Counted from the first letter of the stretch, positions 16,644 to 24,248 are shown. The stretch: 64,000 bases of DNA from Arthrobacter sp. RIT-PI-e (GCF_001187915.1 NZ_LGIU01000085.1:94731-158730), one strand, 5' to 3'. Notes: generated by a model not told the origin, from the sequence alone. Program-made: numbers and translations.

Positions 16644-17147
16644 TCAGCCGAGCTCGACCTTGAACCCGCGGTGCGAACCTGCGAAGCCCAGGCGCTCGTA
16701 GAAGCGGTGGGCGTCCTTCCGTGCTTCGTGCGAGGTGAGCTGCACCAGGCACGCGCCCACCGCGGGTGCCGCTTCCGCCGTCACCCAGCGCATCACCGCG
16801 GTGCCGATCCCGCCCGACCTGTGCGCGCTGTGGACCCGCACCGCCTCCACGAGCAGCCGGGTGGCACCACGGCGCGCCAGGCCCGGGATGCGGGTCAGCT
16901 GCAGCATGGCCACCGGGGTGCCGGCGTGGTCGGCCGCCACGAGGAGATCGTCGGACGCGTTCTGCAGCACCTCGAGCAGCGCGGGCCGGTACGCCTCGGG
17001 AGCATCGGCGTCCTCCCTGCCGGCACCGAAGGGGTCGTCGGCCAGCAGGGAGACGAGCGCCGGAAGGTCGTCCTCCGTGGCGCGCCGCAGCGTGACGGAC
17101 CTCTCGGGGGTCCGCAGGGTGGTGGGCAGGTCGAGATCGGTCAGCAT
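16644..17147 (-). CDS. GNAT family N-acetyltransferase
   Basis: A 167-residue acetyltransferase fold. The N-terminal VTLRRATEDDLPALVSLLADD strand-helix is followed by VAMLQLTRIPGL and the acetyl-CoA loop region VHSAHRSGGIGTAVMRWV (a Q/RxxGxG/A-like HRSGGIGT). The ending is FYERLGFAGSHRGFKVEL. It transfers an acetyl group from acetyl-CoA, to an amine that cannot be named here. The ATG at 17147 is chosen because the domain begins shortly after it and GGGG precedes it. Its start faces that of the ATP-grasp gene. Confidence 0.88.
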   Translation of the reverse strand: MLTDLDLPTTLRTPERSVTLRRATEDDLPALVSLLADDPFGAGREDADAPEAYRPALLEVLQNASDDLLVAADHAGTPVAMLQLTRIPGLARRGATRLLVEAVRVHSAHRSGGIGTAVMRWVTAEAAPAVGACLVQLTSHEARKDAHRFYERLGFAGSHRGFKVELG

Positions 17148-17255
17148 GGCCCCAGCTTCCCATCCGGTGGGTGCGGGATGTACCTCGAACCGGAATAGGC
17201 GCCCCGGGTGCACCGGTTATACGGACACACCAGTCCCCGACGACAAGGATCCACC

Positions 17256-18203
17256 GTGACCACGGTCTACGCCCTACACGAGAACCCGGAGTGGTTCCCG
17301 CCCTTCGCCCGCGCCTTCGAGGCCGAGGGGGTCGAGGTGGTCGAATGGCTCCTCACCGACGGCGTGCTGGATCTCGATTCCGTGCCTCCCGAGGGCATCT
17401 TCTGGTCGCGGATCAGCGCCTCGGCGCACACCCGGGACCACGGACTGTCCAAGGACTACGCACGCTCCGTGCTCTCCTGGCTGGAGGCGCACGGGCGCCG
17501 GACGGTCAACGGGCGCCGCGTCCTGGAGCTGGAGATGAGCAAGGTGGACCAGCTCACCGCGTTGAAGGCGGCCGGCATCGACATCCCGCGCACGGTGGCC
17601 GCGGTGGGACGTGAGCGGATCGTCGAGGCCGCTTCCGGTTTCGCGACGCCGTTCATCGTGAAGCACAACCAGGGCGGCAAGGGTCTCGGGGTCAGGAAGT
17701 TCGAGTCCCACGAGGAGCTCGCCGCCTACGTGGCCTCGTCCGAGTTCGAGGAGCCCGCGGACGGCATCACCCTGGTGCAGGAGTTCATCCAGGCCGCCGA
17801 ACCGTTCATCACCCGCGCGGAGATCGTGGGCGGGAGGTTCGTCTACGCCATCACGGCCGACACCGCGCGCGGCGGGTTCCAGCTGTGCCCGGCGGACGCG
17901 TGCGCGATCGACCCGGAGACCGGCAAGCCGATCATGCCTCCCGGGGCCACGATCGCCCCCGAACCCGATCAGCAGCTGTTCGCCCTGCGGGAGGGCTTCG
18001 ACTCGCCCGTCATCGCCCGCTTCGAGGAGTTCGCCCGGCGCAACGACCTGGAGGTGTGCGGGATCGAGTTCATCGAGACCGCCGACGGCCGTGTGTTGAC
18101 CTACGACGTCAACACGAACACCAACTACAACGCCGCCGTCGAGGCGGTGGCGCCGAAATCCGCGCCCCGCGAGCTGGTCCGGTACCTGGCAACCCTCGGG
18201 TGA
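17256..18203 (+). CDS. ATP-grasp domain protein (RimK-like ligase)
   Basis: A 315-residue stand-alone ATP-grasp protein. The N-terminal 80 residues form a pre-ATP-grasp fold. The ATP-binding lysine loop is FIVKHNQGGKGLGVRKF. Metal-binding residues appear in VCGIEFIETADGRVLTYDVNTNTNYN, the usual E...N.N pattern of RimK-type ligases. Such enzymes join a carboxylate to an amine with ATP. The substrate is unknown and no amino-acid or peptide partner gene adjoins it. The GTG at 17256 is used because AAGGA lies 8 nt upstream. Confidence 0.85.
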   Translation: MTTVYALHENPEWFPPFARAFEAEGVEVVEWLLTDGVLDLDSVPPEGIFWSRISASAHTRDHGLSKDYARSVLSWLEAHGRRTVNGRRVLELEMSKVDQLTALKAAGIDIPRTVAAVGRERIVEAASGFATPFIVKHNQGGKGLGVRKFESHEELAAYVASSEFEEPADGITLVQEFIQAAEPFITRAEIVGGRFVYAITADTARGGFQLCPADACAIDPETGKPIMPPGATIAPEPDQQLFALREGFDSPVIARFEEFARRNDLEVCGIEFIETADGRVLTYDVNTNTNYNAAVEAVAPKSAPRELVRYLATLG

Positions 18204-18260
18204 GACGGCGACGTCGCCCGCCCGGTCCGGTGTCGTTCGGCGTCGCCCGCCGGGTGTACC

Positions 18261-18320
18261 GAGGGGACAGTAATGACCGCGGATCGCCCTCACGAGTGGT
18301 GATGTGTGCCCTTTCGGCGT
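18261..18320 (+). repeat. Repeat core, copy 1, with mini-ORF MTADRPHEW
   Basis: This core holds AGGGG, a 6-nt gap, then a nine-codon frame MTADRPHEW (18273-18302) whose TGA overlaps the next ATG (TGATG). That second frame begins MCALSA and continues in frame through copy 2. It could be a short leader peptide with coupled translation, or the reading frames could be a by-product of a conserved DNA or RNA element. Confidence 0.6.
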
Positions 18321-18461
18321 GGGGGTGGTGCGGGACGGGACGAGGACGACGACGTCGTCGCCTGCTCGCTCGCCCGACTACCCGGTCCCGTTCGTCCGAT
18401 CGCCTACTCGCCCGTCCGGTCCGGCACCGTTCGCCGTCGCGCAGTGCCCGCCGGGAGCGCC

Positions 18462-18521
18462 AAGGGGACAGTAATGACGGCGGATCGCCCTCGCGAGTGG
18501 TGATGTGTGCCCTCTCGTCGT
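18462..18521 (+). repeat. Repeat core, copy 2, with mini-ORF MTADRPREW
   Basis: It differs from copy 1 at about five positions. The frame MTADRPREW (18474-18503) and the overlapping MCALSS frame are kept. The C-to-G change in the second codon is synonymous and CAC-to-CGC changes His to Arg. The central octamer here is a perfect palindrome (CTCGCGAG). Confidence 0.6.
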
Positions 18522-18645
18522 GTAGGTGGAGCGGGACGGGATGACAGGGACGACGTCGTCGTCTGCCTGCCTATTCGGTCCCGCTCGCCTACTCGCCCGC
18601 CTAGTTTGGTCCCGTTCGCTGTCGCGCAGTGTCGCTGCGTGCGCC

Positions 18646-18705
18646 GAGGGGACAGTAATAACGGCGGATCGACCTCACGAGTGGTGATGTGTGCCCTCTC
18701 GGCGC
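18646..18705 (+). repeat. Repeat core, copy 3, mini-ORF start lost
   Basis: The same core as copies 1 and 2, but the ATG is ATA, so only the TADRPHEW codons remain. The TGATG junction and the MCALSA frame are intact. One further change (CGC to CGA) is synonymous. Confidence 0.6.
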
Positions 18706-18754
18706 GGGAGAGGGGCGCGGGACGACGAGGAACCACCGCCGACGTCGCCTGCCT

Positions 18755-18775
18755 GCGGTAGCGTGCTGCTACCGC
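18755..18775 (+). other. Hairpin upstream of the ChaB gene
   Basis: GCGGTAGC and GCTACCGC pair around GTGCT, 46 bp before the ChaB start, replacing the GGGAC/GTCCC structure seen after the other two repeat cores. There is no T-run. Confidence 0.5.
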
Positions 18776-18821
18776 GCCGGGACGGACGGCCGGACGCATC
18801 GGAACGAGGAGGACGGACGCG

Positions 18822-19244
18822 ATGTCGCGCTTCACGAAGGACGGCAAGGTCAAGCAGGACATCATCCCGAGTACGCTCCAGCGCTCGGAGGAGAAGGCGC
18901 AGGACACGTTCGCGGCCACCCTGGACGCCGCGGAGGAGCAGTACGGCGACGGCGAGCGGGCGCACCGTACGGCCTTCGCCTCGCTCAAGCACGGGTTCGA
19001 GAAGGTGGGGGACCACTGGGAGGCCAAGGAGGAGAGGGGGCCGTCCGACGACCAGGCGGCACGGAGCGGCAAGAACACCGGGCCGACGGCGGGCGGTGTG
19101 GACGCGAGGGCCTCGAAGCGGCATCTCTACGACCTGGCGAAGAAGCTCGACGTGCCGGGACGTTCGTCCATGACGAAGGACGAACTCGTCGACGCACTGC
19201 AGAAGGCGAACGACCGGGAGACCCGGAAGGCGCGAGAGGGATGA
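18822..19244 (+). CDS. ChaB family protein with C-terminal Rho-N/SAP-like domain
   Basis: A 140-residue protein. Residues about 15-75 match ChaB: IPSTLQRSEEKAQDTFAATLDAAEEQYGDGERAHRTAFASLKHGFEKVGDHW. After a polar linker, residues 100-135 (SKRHLYDLAKKLDVPGRSSMTKDELVDALQKAND) form a Rho N-terminal or SAP-like helical module that often binds nucleic acid. Such fusions are common in soil actinobacteria and their role is unclear. The older link to cation transport regulation comes only from the E. coli gene name. A strong GAGGAGG lies upstream. Confidence 0.85.
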   Translation: MSRFTKDGKVKQDIIPSTLQRSEEKAQDTFAATLDAAEEQYGDGERAHRTAFASLKHGFEKVGDHWEAKEERGPSDDQAARSGKNTGPTAGGVDARASKRHLYDLAKKLDVPGRSSMTKDELVDALQKANDRETRKAREG

Positions 19245-19283
19245 TGCATTACGCAACAGAAGTATTTTCTAATTGACGGTTCA

Positions 19284-19302
19284 TTAGGTTAGCCTTACTT
19301 CT
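19284..19302. promoter_or_regulatory. DtxR/IdeR-type iron box
   Basis: TTAGGTTAGCCTTACTTCT matches the 19-bp DtxR/IdeR consensus (TTAGGTTAG-S-CTAACCTAA) at about 15 positions, with a perfect left half. It lies 64 bp before the start of the iron-siderophore binding protein and shares the unusual TAGCCTTAC centre with the box at 31012. Iron-bound repressor would shut the gene. Confidence 0.85.
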
Positions 19303-19306
19303 ATCC

Positions 19307-19352
19307 GTCCCGGCCCGTCCGGTCCAGAAGTCCCGGCCCGTCCGGCTCAGAA
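19307..19352 (+). repeat. 23-bp tandem duplication in the binding-protein leader
   Basis: Two adjacent 23-bp units beginning GTCCCGGCCCGTCCGG and ending CAGAA differ at two bases. They fill the space between the iron box and the ribosome binding site. Confidence 0.8.
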
Positions 19353-19365
19353 GTCAAGGACCCCC

Positions 19366-20424
19366 ATGTCCCCCTCGCGTCTCCGCAGCCTCGCGGCTGT
19401 CGCTGCGATCGCAGCACTGTCCCTCTCCGCATGCTCCACCGGCCCCGCCGGTACGAACCCGGCTCCGGTGGGGGACAGTACCGCATCGGCCGATCCGGAT
19501 GCGTTCCCGGTGACCATCGAGCACGCCTTCGGTGAGACGACCCTCTCCGAGCGGCCCGAGCGCGTGGCCACGGTGTCCTGGTCCAATGCGGACGTGGCCC
19601 TGGCCCTCGGGGTGGTGCCCGTGGGCATGCCGATCGACTCCTATGGCGGCAACGAGAACGGGTCCACCCCCTGGAAGGACACGAAACTCGAGGAGCTCGG
19701 GGCGGCGATCGGCTCGGAGGACGCACCGGTGCAGTACTCCGAGGCCGACGGGATCCCCTTCGAGGACATCGCGGCCACGGATCCGGACGTGATCCTGGCC
19801 GCGTACTCCGGGTTGTCGCAGGAGGACTACGACACCCTCAGCCGGATCGCCCCGGTGATCGCCTACCCGGAGCTGCCCTACGGGACGGCCTGGCAGGACT
19901 CCACCCGCATGATCGGTGAGGCGCTCGGACTGTCCGACGACGCCGAGCAGCTGGTGGCGGACACCGAGCAGGCCGTGACGGACGCCGCCGCGGAGTACCC
20001 GCAGCTCGAGGGCACCACCTTCATCTACGGGAACCTCGACCCCGCCGGCGCCCAGGGTGTGAACATCTACACCGCCAACGACAACCGTCCTCGGTTCCTC
20101 AGTGAGCTGGGCATGGTGCAGGCGGACGTGGTCACCGAGAACACCGCCGGGTCCGAGGAGTTCTTCATCCCGTGGTCCGCCGAGCGGGCCGACGAGCTGG
20201 ACTCGGAGATCTTCGTGACCTGGGTCCCGGACGAGTCCACCAAGGAGGCCATCGCCGAGGACCCCCTGCTCGGACAGATCCCCGCCGTGCGGAACGGGGC
20301 CCTGGTGGCCGACAGCGACAACACGCTGACCCTCTCCATCTCCGCGGCCGACCCGCTGAGCCTGCCCTGGGCGCTCGACCGGTTCCTGCCGATGCTCGCG
20401 GAAGCCGCGGACGCGCCGTCCTGA
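19366..20424 (+). CDS. Iron-siderophore ABC transporter substrate-binding lipoprotein
   Basis: A 352-residue periplasmic-binding-type lipoprotein (FecB/FepB fold). The signal peptide ends in LSAC (Cys23). The domain shows VTIEHAFGETTLSERPERVATV, DVILAAYSGLSQEDYDTLSRIAPVIAYP and the C-terminal VRNGALVADSDN, as in siderophore receptors of class III. It captures ferric siderophore outside and hands it to a FecCD-type permease. No permease is adjacent. The permease-ATPase operon at 31-34 kb carries the same iron box and no binding protein, so it is the likely partner. AAGGA precedes the ATG. Confidence 0.92.
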   Translation: MSPSRLRSLAAVAAIAALSLSACSTGPAGTNPAPVGDSTASADPDAFPVTIEHAFGETTLSERPERVATVSWSNADVALALGVVPVGMPIDSYGGNENGSTPWKDTKLEELGAAIGSEDAPVQYSEADGIPFEDIAATDPDVILAAYSGLSQEDYDTLSRIAPVIAYPELPYGTAWQDSTRMIGEALGLSDDAEQLVADTEQAVTDAAAEYPQLEGTTFIYGNLDPAGAQGVNIYTANDNRPRFLSELGMVQADVVTENTAGSEEFFIPWSAERADELDSEIFVTWVPDESTKEAIAEDPLLGQIPAVRNGALVADSDNTLTLSISAADPLSLPWALDRFLPMLAEAADAPS

Positions 20425-20497
20425 CCCGCGTTGCCTTCGGCGGGTATCTCGGCTGGAATGGAGAGGGACCGACGCTCGACCGATGAAGGGAACCTCG

Positions 20498-20824
20498 ATG
20501 GACCAGGCTGAGATCAAGAAACTCCAGGACGCCACCGCCTGGGACAGCAGGGGCAAGAAGCTGGGCGAGGTGAACCACGTGCACCTCGAGAACGAGTCCG
20601 GTATCCCCGCCTGGATCACCGTGTCCCTGGGGCTCCTGAACACCCGCAGGCACTACATCCCGCTGGCGGACTCCCGCTTCGAGGGCGAGGACCTCCACGT
20701 GGCCTGGACGAGGGACCAGATCACCGATTCCCCGACCACGATCAGTGACATGGAGCTGACCCCGGCCGAGGAGTCGGGGTTGATCGACTACTACCGGCTG
20801 CGGGGCGACACCACCTCGGTCTGA
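20498..20824 (+). CDS. PRC-barrel domain protein
   Basis: A 108-residue protein built around a PRC-barrel: ATAWDSRGKKLGEVNHVHLENESGIPAWITVSLGLLNTRRHYIPLADSRFEGEDLHVAWTRDQI. The second half (LTPAEESGLIDYYRL) is the short motif that often ends actinobacterial stress-type PRC proteins. The role is unknown and possibly stress related. The second Met (20498) is chosen since GAAGGGAA precedes it. A strong terminator follows 18 bp after the stop. Confidence 0.8.
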   Translation: MDQAEIKKLQDATAWDSRGKKLGEVNHVHLENESGIPAWITVSLGLLNTRRHYIPLADSRFEGEDLHVAWTRDQITDSPTTISDMELTPAEESGLIDYYRLRGDTTSV

Positions 20825-20841
20825 GCGGTCCGGCAGACGAA

Positions 20842-20877
20842 GAAGGCCCCCGTCCACGACGCCGGACGGGGGCCTTC
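20842..20877. terminator. Bidirectional terminator
   Basis: GAAGGCCCCCGTCC pairs with GGACGGGGGCCTTC around an 8-nt loop. It sits between converging genes (PRC-barrel on plus, DUF6480-like on minus) and ends both. Confidence 0.9.
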
Positions 20878-20891
20878 TCATGGGCGAAGGA

Positions 20892-21179
20892 TCAGAACAT
20901 CTGGAAGATTCCCACGATGTTGCCGATAATGAAGATCAGGACCAGGATCACGATCAGCCCCACCACGCCGATGACGAGGGTGGGTACGGCCTTCGAGGGG
21001 GCCTTGTCCTCGCTCCGTCCCTGTTGCCATGTGGTACTGGCTTCCGACGGCGGGGTCTCGCCCGGCGGTACTCCACCTCCGGGCTCGAGCCCCGTGACGT
21101 TGCCGTCCGCCGGATCGGGGTTGGCCGCATTCACCGGGTCGTCCCCTGGGTTGACGTTCTCCGGGGTGCGTTCACTCAT
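20892..21179 (-). CDS. DUF6480-like small membrane protein
   Basis: A 95-residue protein with a Pro/Gly/Asp-rich N-terminal half containing NPDPADGNVTGLEPGGGVPPGETPP, the hallmark of the DUF6480 family, and a single C-terminal helix (VPTLVIGVVGLIVILVLIFIIGNIVGIF). The N-terminal part is probably cytoplasmic. The function is unknown. The second Met at 21179 is the start, because GGAGG lies 5 nt upstream. Confidence 0.75.
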   Translation of the reverse strand: MSERTPENVNPGDDPVNAANPDPADGNVTGLEPGGGVPPGETPPSEASTTWQQGRSEDKAPSKAVPTLVIGVVGLIVILVLIFIIGNIVGIFQMF

Positions 21180-21277
21180 GCTGTCCTCCACGTGGTTGGC
21201 CGGGTGATTCTCCCGCCAGCCTACCCCGGGAACTCGTCAGCAAGCTTAGTGATCCGTGACGGGTTCCGGTGTTGCGC

Positions 21278-21649
21278 TCACTGCCCCAGACCTGCAGTGC
21301 TTCCACCCGTGGGGTCGAACCGCTGACCAGCCGCACTGTGTGCGTCGTCGCCGTCGGACCCCGGGCCGTCCGTCTCCGGATCGGCCGCGCCGTCCGGTGC
21401 GGTACCCGAGGTCGTAGCGGCTTGCTCCCGGGGCGTCCACGACATCGTGATGTTCACGCCCTCCTCGGTCTCCTCGACGTAGACGTGGAGATCCTCGCCG
21501 ATCAACGCCTCGTGGTGGACCGTGTCCCCGGCCTCCCGTGCCATCTCCGTGAGGCGGGTGATCGCCACCGACATCGCGCGCCCCCAGTCCTGCGGGTGCT
21601 TGCTCGTCGAATCCTCCGTCGCGGTGAACTTCTTGTCGGTCGTCGCCAT
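21278..21649 (-). CDS. Hypothetical small acidic protein
   Basis: A 123-residue protein. Residues about 18-75 (DWGRAMSVAITRLTEMAREAGDTVHHEALIGEDLHVYVEETEEGVNITMSW) form an alpha-beta domain resembling YjgA/YegP-like small folds, but I cannot name it. The remaining 50 residues are low-complexity Gly/Asp/Ala. No export signal. The ATG at 21649 is the third in-frame Met and best placed after CAGGGATGACG. It lies about 150 bp downstream of the flavin reductase gene, with the DUF6480-like gene about 100 bp further on. Confidence 0.55.
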   Translation of the reverse strand: MATTDKKFTATEDSTSKHPQDWGRAMSVAITRLTEMAREAGDTVHHEALIGEDLHVYVEETEEGVNITMSWTPREQAATTSGTAPDGAADPETDGPGSDGDDAHSAAGQRFDPTGGSTAGLGQ

Positions 21650-21797
21650 CGTCATCCCTGCCGTCGAGAAAGAGGTAAGTACCCTTGCCATTCGGATGAC
21701 TGCAACCTTAGCAGTGGGTCACACCGCGGGCCACGTGAGATGCCGGACCGGGGAGTACGGCTCCGATGCGGTGACACGTGGGTCCGGGTGGATCCGT

Positions 21798-23168
21798 TCA
21801 GGTCCGCAGGGCGGCCCTCGCCGCGTGGCCGATCACGGCGCTGTAGGTCGGGTACGCGAACTTGACCCGCGCCAGGGTGGCCAGGTCCGTCCCGGCTGCC
21901 ATGGCCGAGGCCACGGCCGTGATCACCTCCACCGCGTTCTCACCCACCGCGTGTGCTCCGAGGATGAGCTCGCGGTGGCGATCGGTGACCAGTTTGAGGA
22001 AGCCCTGCTCGCGGTCGTCGATGATCGGCCGTTCCACCGCCGAGTAGGGCACCATCACGGCATGGCACTCACTGTCGCGTTCGCGTGCCTTCGCCTCGGT
22101 GAGGCCCACCCCCGAGTAGTCCGGATCAGTGAAGCCGCCCTCCGGCAGCAGGTGGTGAGGCGTGGTGCGGGTGGCCCCGAGCACGGCGTTCTCCGCTGCG
22201 GTCTCGCCCTCGAACACCGCGGCCTGCACCAGCATGCTGGTGCCGTTGGCATCCCCCGCCACGAAGATGTGCGCCACGTTGGAGCGCAGGTAGTCGTCCA
22301 CGGGGATGAAGGATCTCGAGGTCCGGACCCCGGCCGCCTCGAGCCCGAGGCCCTCCAGGTTGGCCGGCCACCCCGCCGCCATGATCACCGTGTCCACGGA
22401 GCGCGAGAAGGCCTCGCCGTCGCCCCGCCACGCGAGCGTGTGACCCCCGCCGTCCTCCCTGATGCTGTCGATCCCGCCGATCCCGGTCTCCACCTGCACG
22501 CCCTTGCCGCGGAAGCTCGCGGTGACTGCACGGGCCACGTCCTCGTCCTCCGTCATCAGGATCCGCGGGGCGAGATCGAGCAGGAGGACCTCGGATCCCA
22601 GGGCGTCGAAGATGGTGGTCAGCTGTGCGCCCGTGTGCCCGCCGCCGATGATCGCCACCGTGCCCGGGAGCCGCTCGAGGGACAGGACCTCGTGGGGGAG
22701 GACGGCGAGCTCCGCGCCCTCGATGGGGAGCCGGCGACCGCTCCCGCCGATGCACAGGATGATCGACGCCGCCGTGATCTCGCGACCGTCCACCAGGACG
22801 GAGTGCTCACCCGTGAGCTCGGCGTCGCCCTCGATCAGCTCGATGTCGAGGCGGTCCATGGTGGACCCGTACTCCTTGGCCGCGAGGACCCTCGCCACGG
22901 TGGCACGGACGCGCTGCACCGTCTTGTCCCAGTCCACGGCGGGTTCGGCGACGGCGATCCCGTAGTCGTAGGCCGTACGGACCTCCCGGAACAGGCGGGC
23001 CGTCTTCGCGAGCACGCGGGTGGGCACGCACCCGGAGTTCACGCAGGTACCGCCCAGTGCCGAGCGCTCGACGACGGCGGTGCGGGCGCCGAGTTCGGCC
23101 GCACGGGTGGCGGCCGCCATCCCGGCGGGTCCACCACCGATCACGAGGACGTCGAACGTATGGTCCAT
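21798..23168 (-). CDS. FAD/NAD(P)-dependent disulfide reductase (MerA/Lpd superfamily)
   Basis: A 456-residue class I flavoprotein disulfide reductase. The FAD motif VIGGGPAGMAAA begins near residue 9. The redox-active pair is GGTCVNSGCVPT (Cys42 and Cys47). The NAD motif is IIGGGHTGAQL and the second FAD motif is IFVAGDANG. The dimerisation domain ends KFAYPTYSAVIGHAA, where lipoamide dehydrogenase and mercuric or glutathione-type reductases usually have HPT. The catalytic His is thus Tyr here, so a classical dithiol substrate is doubtful. GGAG precedes the ATG at 23168. The gene diverges from the STAS-like gene. Confidence 0.9.
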   Translation of the reverse strand: MDHTFDVLVIGGGPAGMAAATRAAELGARTAVVERSALGGTCVNSGCVPTRVLAKTARLFREVRTAYDYGIAVAEPAVDWDKTVQRVRATVARVLAAKEYGSTMDRLDIELIEGDAELTGEHSVLVDGREITAASIILCIGGSGRRLPIEGAELAVLPHEVLSLERLPGTVAIIGGGHTGAQLTTIFDALGSEVLLLDLAPRILMTEDEDVARAVTASFRGKGVQVETGIGGIDSIREDGGGHTLAWRGDGEAFSRSVDTVIMAAGWPANLEGLGLEAAGVRTSRSFIPVDDYLRSNVAHIFVAGDANGTSMLVQAAVFEGETAAENAVLGATRTTPHHLLPEGGFTDPDYSGVGLTEAKARERDSECHAVMVPYSAVERPIIDDREQGFLKLVTDRHRELILGAHAVGENAVEVITAVASAMAAGTDLATLARVKFAYPTYSAVIGHAARAALRT

Positions 23169-23310
23169 GGGGCACTCCTTCGATGGCCGGGGGGTGGTCC
23201 AATCCTCTCCCGCTCGCCGGGTGCCCACAACGGGTGGTACCGGCCACGACGGCGACTGTGAGTATGCTGCCGCTGCGCCTAGGATCGGGACTCGGGTTTC
23301 TGGAGGGACG

Positions 23311-24063
23311 ATGCACATGACCGGTGGTGCCGTGGAGCAGCCGCGCTACACACTCACGGACGACGGCGCCTTCCTGCGCCTGAGCTGGGCGGCGGGTGTC
23401 ACCATGGGTGAGGACGACGTCCGCTCGACGATCGCCGCGGTGACCGCGGCCTCCCCGGGGGGCAGGCGGCCCCTCCTCGTGAACATCGGTCTGGTGGAGG
23501 CCATCACCGCCACGGCCCGCAGCATCCTGATCGAGGACACCTGCTCGTCCCGCACCGCGGTGGTGGGCGTCGACGAGATGGGGAAGGTGCTGACCGCCTT
23601 CAACTACCGTGCGGTGACGCCCAGCAGGTACTTCACCGACGAGGCGACGGCTCTCGAGTGGCTGATGCAGGCGCCGGACCCGACCGACCAGGACCACGGG
23701 ACCGCTGCGGCGGACGCCTTCGACGTGTGGCTGGACAACGAGCTCGTGGTGGTGGAGTGGGGTGTCGGTGCGCAGGTCACCGTCCCGGTCGCCGAGGCGG
23801 TGGTACGGGCGGTCGAGGAGCTCAGCGGCGGTACGCGATTCCCCCTGCTGTCACTGAGCAGATCTCCGGTCCCCTTCACGGAGGATGCCATCGAGATCAT
23901 CATGAGGTGGCTGGACGTCACGGCGCTCGCGCTCGTGGGCATCGAGGAGGACGGCGCCATCGCGGCCTACTACCGGCAGCTCCGGAAGCCCCTGTACGCC
24001 GTCGGCTACTTCGGCACCGTGGCCGAGGCCCGGCGATGGCTCGCCCGGGCCTCCCCGGCCTAG
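23311..24063 (+). CDS. Protein with two tandem STAS-like domains (DUF7793-like)
   Basis: A 250-residue protein made of two similar halves. Half 1 (residues about 12-115) runs from YTLTDDGAFLRLSWAAGVTM to YFTDEATALEWL. Half 2 (130-245) runs from DVWLDNELVVVEWGVGAQVTV to YFGTVAEARRWL. Both have the strand-helix pattern of the STAS-like domains found in Arthrobacter-type regulators. This looks like an internal duplication. A role in signalling by protein-protein contact is inferred. GGAGGG precedes two Met codons (23311 and 23317), and the second has the better spacing. Confidence 0.65.
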   Translation: MHMTGGAVEQPRYTLTDDGAFLRLSWAAGVTMGEDDVRSTIAAVTAASPGGRRPLLVNIGLVEAITATARSILIEDTCSSRTAVVGVDEMGKVLTAFNYRAVTPSRYFTDEATALEWLMQAPDPTDQDHGTAAADAFDVWLDNELVVVEWGVGAQVTVPVAEAVVRAVEELSGGTRFPLLSLSRSPVPFTEDAIEIIMRWLDVTALALVGIEEDGAIAAYYRQLRKPLYAVGYFGTVAEARRWLARASPA

Positions 24064-24131
24064 TCCCGCCGCCATGTGAAGCCACCTCCCGGGCTCCGCG
24101 CGTCGTCCCGGGATCCTCCCGCCACCCGGGC

Positions 24132-24170
24132 CGCCCGTGATGCCCGCCCGTGATGCCCGCCCGTGGTGCA
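24132..24170 (+). repeat. Three 13-bp tandem repeats
   Basis: CGCCCGTGATGCC occurs twice in a row, followed by CGCCCGTGGTGCA, in the 185-bp space before the mechanosensitive channel gene. No other structure is seen there. Confidence 0.8.
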
Positions 24171-24248
24171 ACGCACGGTCGCTGCGTGTCCGCCGTGACC
24201 ACGCGCCCCGGTTCGGAGTCCGACCGGGCACTCTGGGAAGCTGGAGGC

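Larger units (their letters stand above)
18212..18760 (+). repeat. Three-unit tandem repeat array of about 185-200 bp
   Basis: The 618-bp space between the ATP-grasp gene and the ChaB gene holds no ordinary gene. It is filled by three head-to-tail units starting near 18212, 18401 and 18586. Units 2 and 3 both begin CGCCTACTCGCCCG. Each unit carries a highly conserved 60-bp core (listed separately). Units 1 and 2 then carry the 12-bp palindrome GACGACGTCGTC and complementary GGGAC/GTCCC arms. The third unit is shortened and ends in a different hairpin. Spacing of cores is 201 and 184 bp. Confidence 0.9.

Noticed and set aside
18212..18760. CRISPR-like array
   Set aside because: Three repeats of 60 bp at 184-201 bp spacing, with spacers similar to each other and no cas genes.
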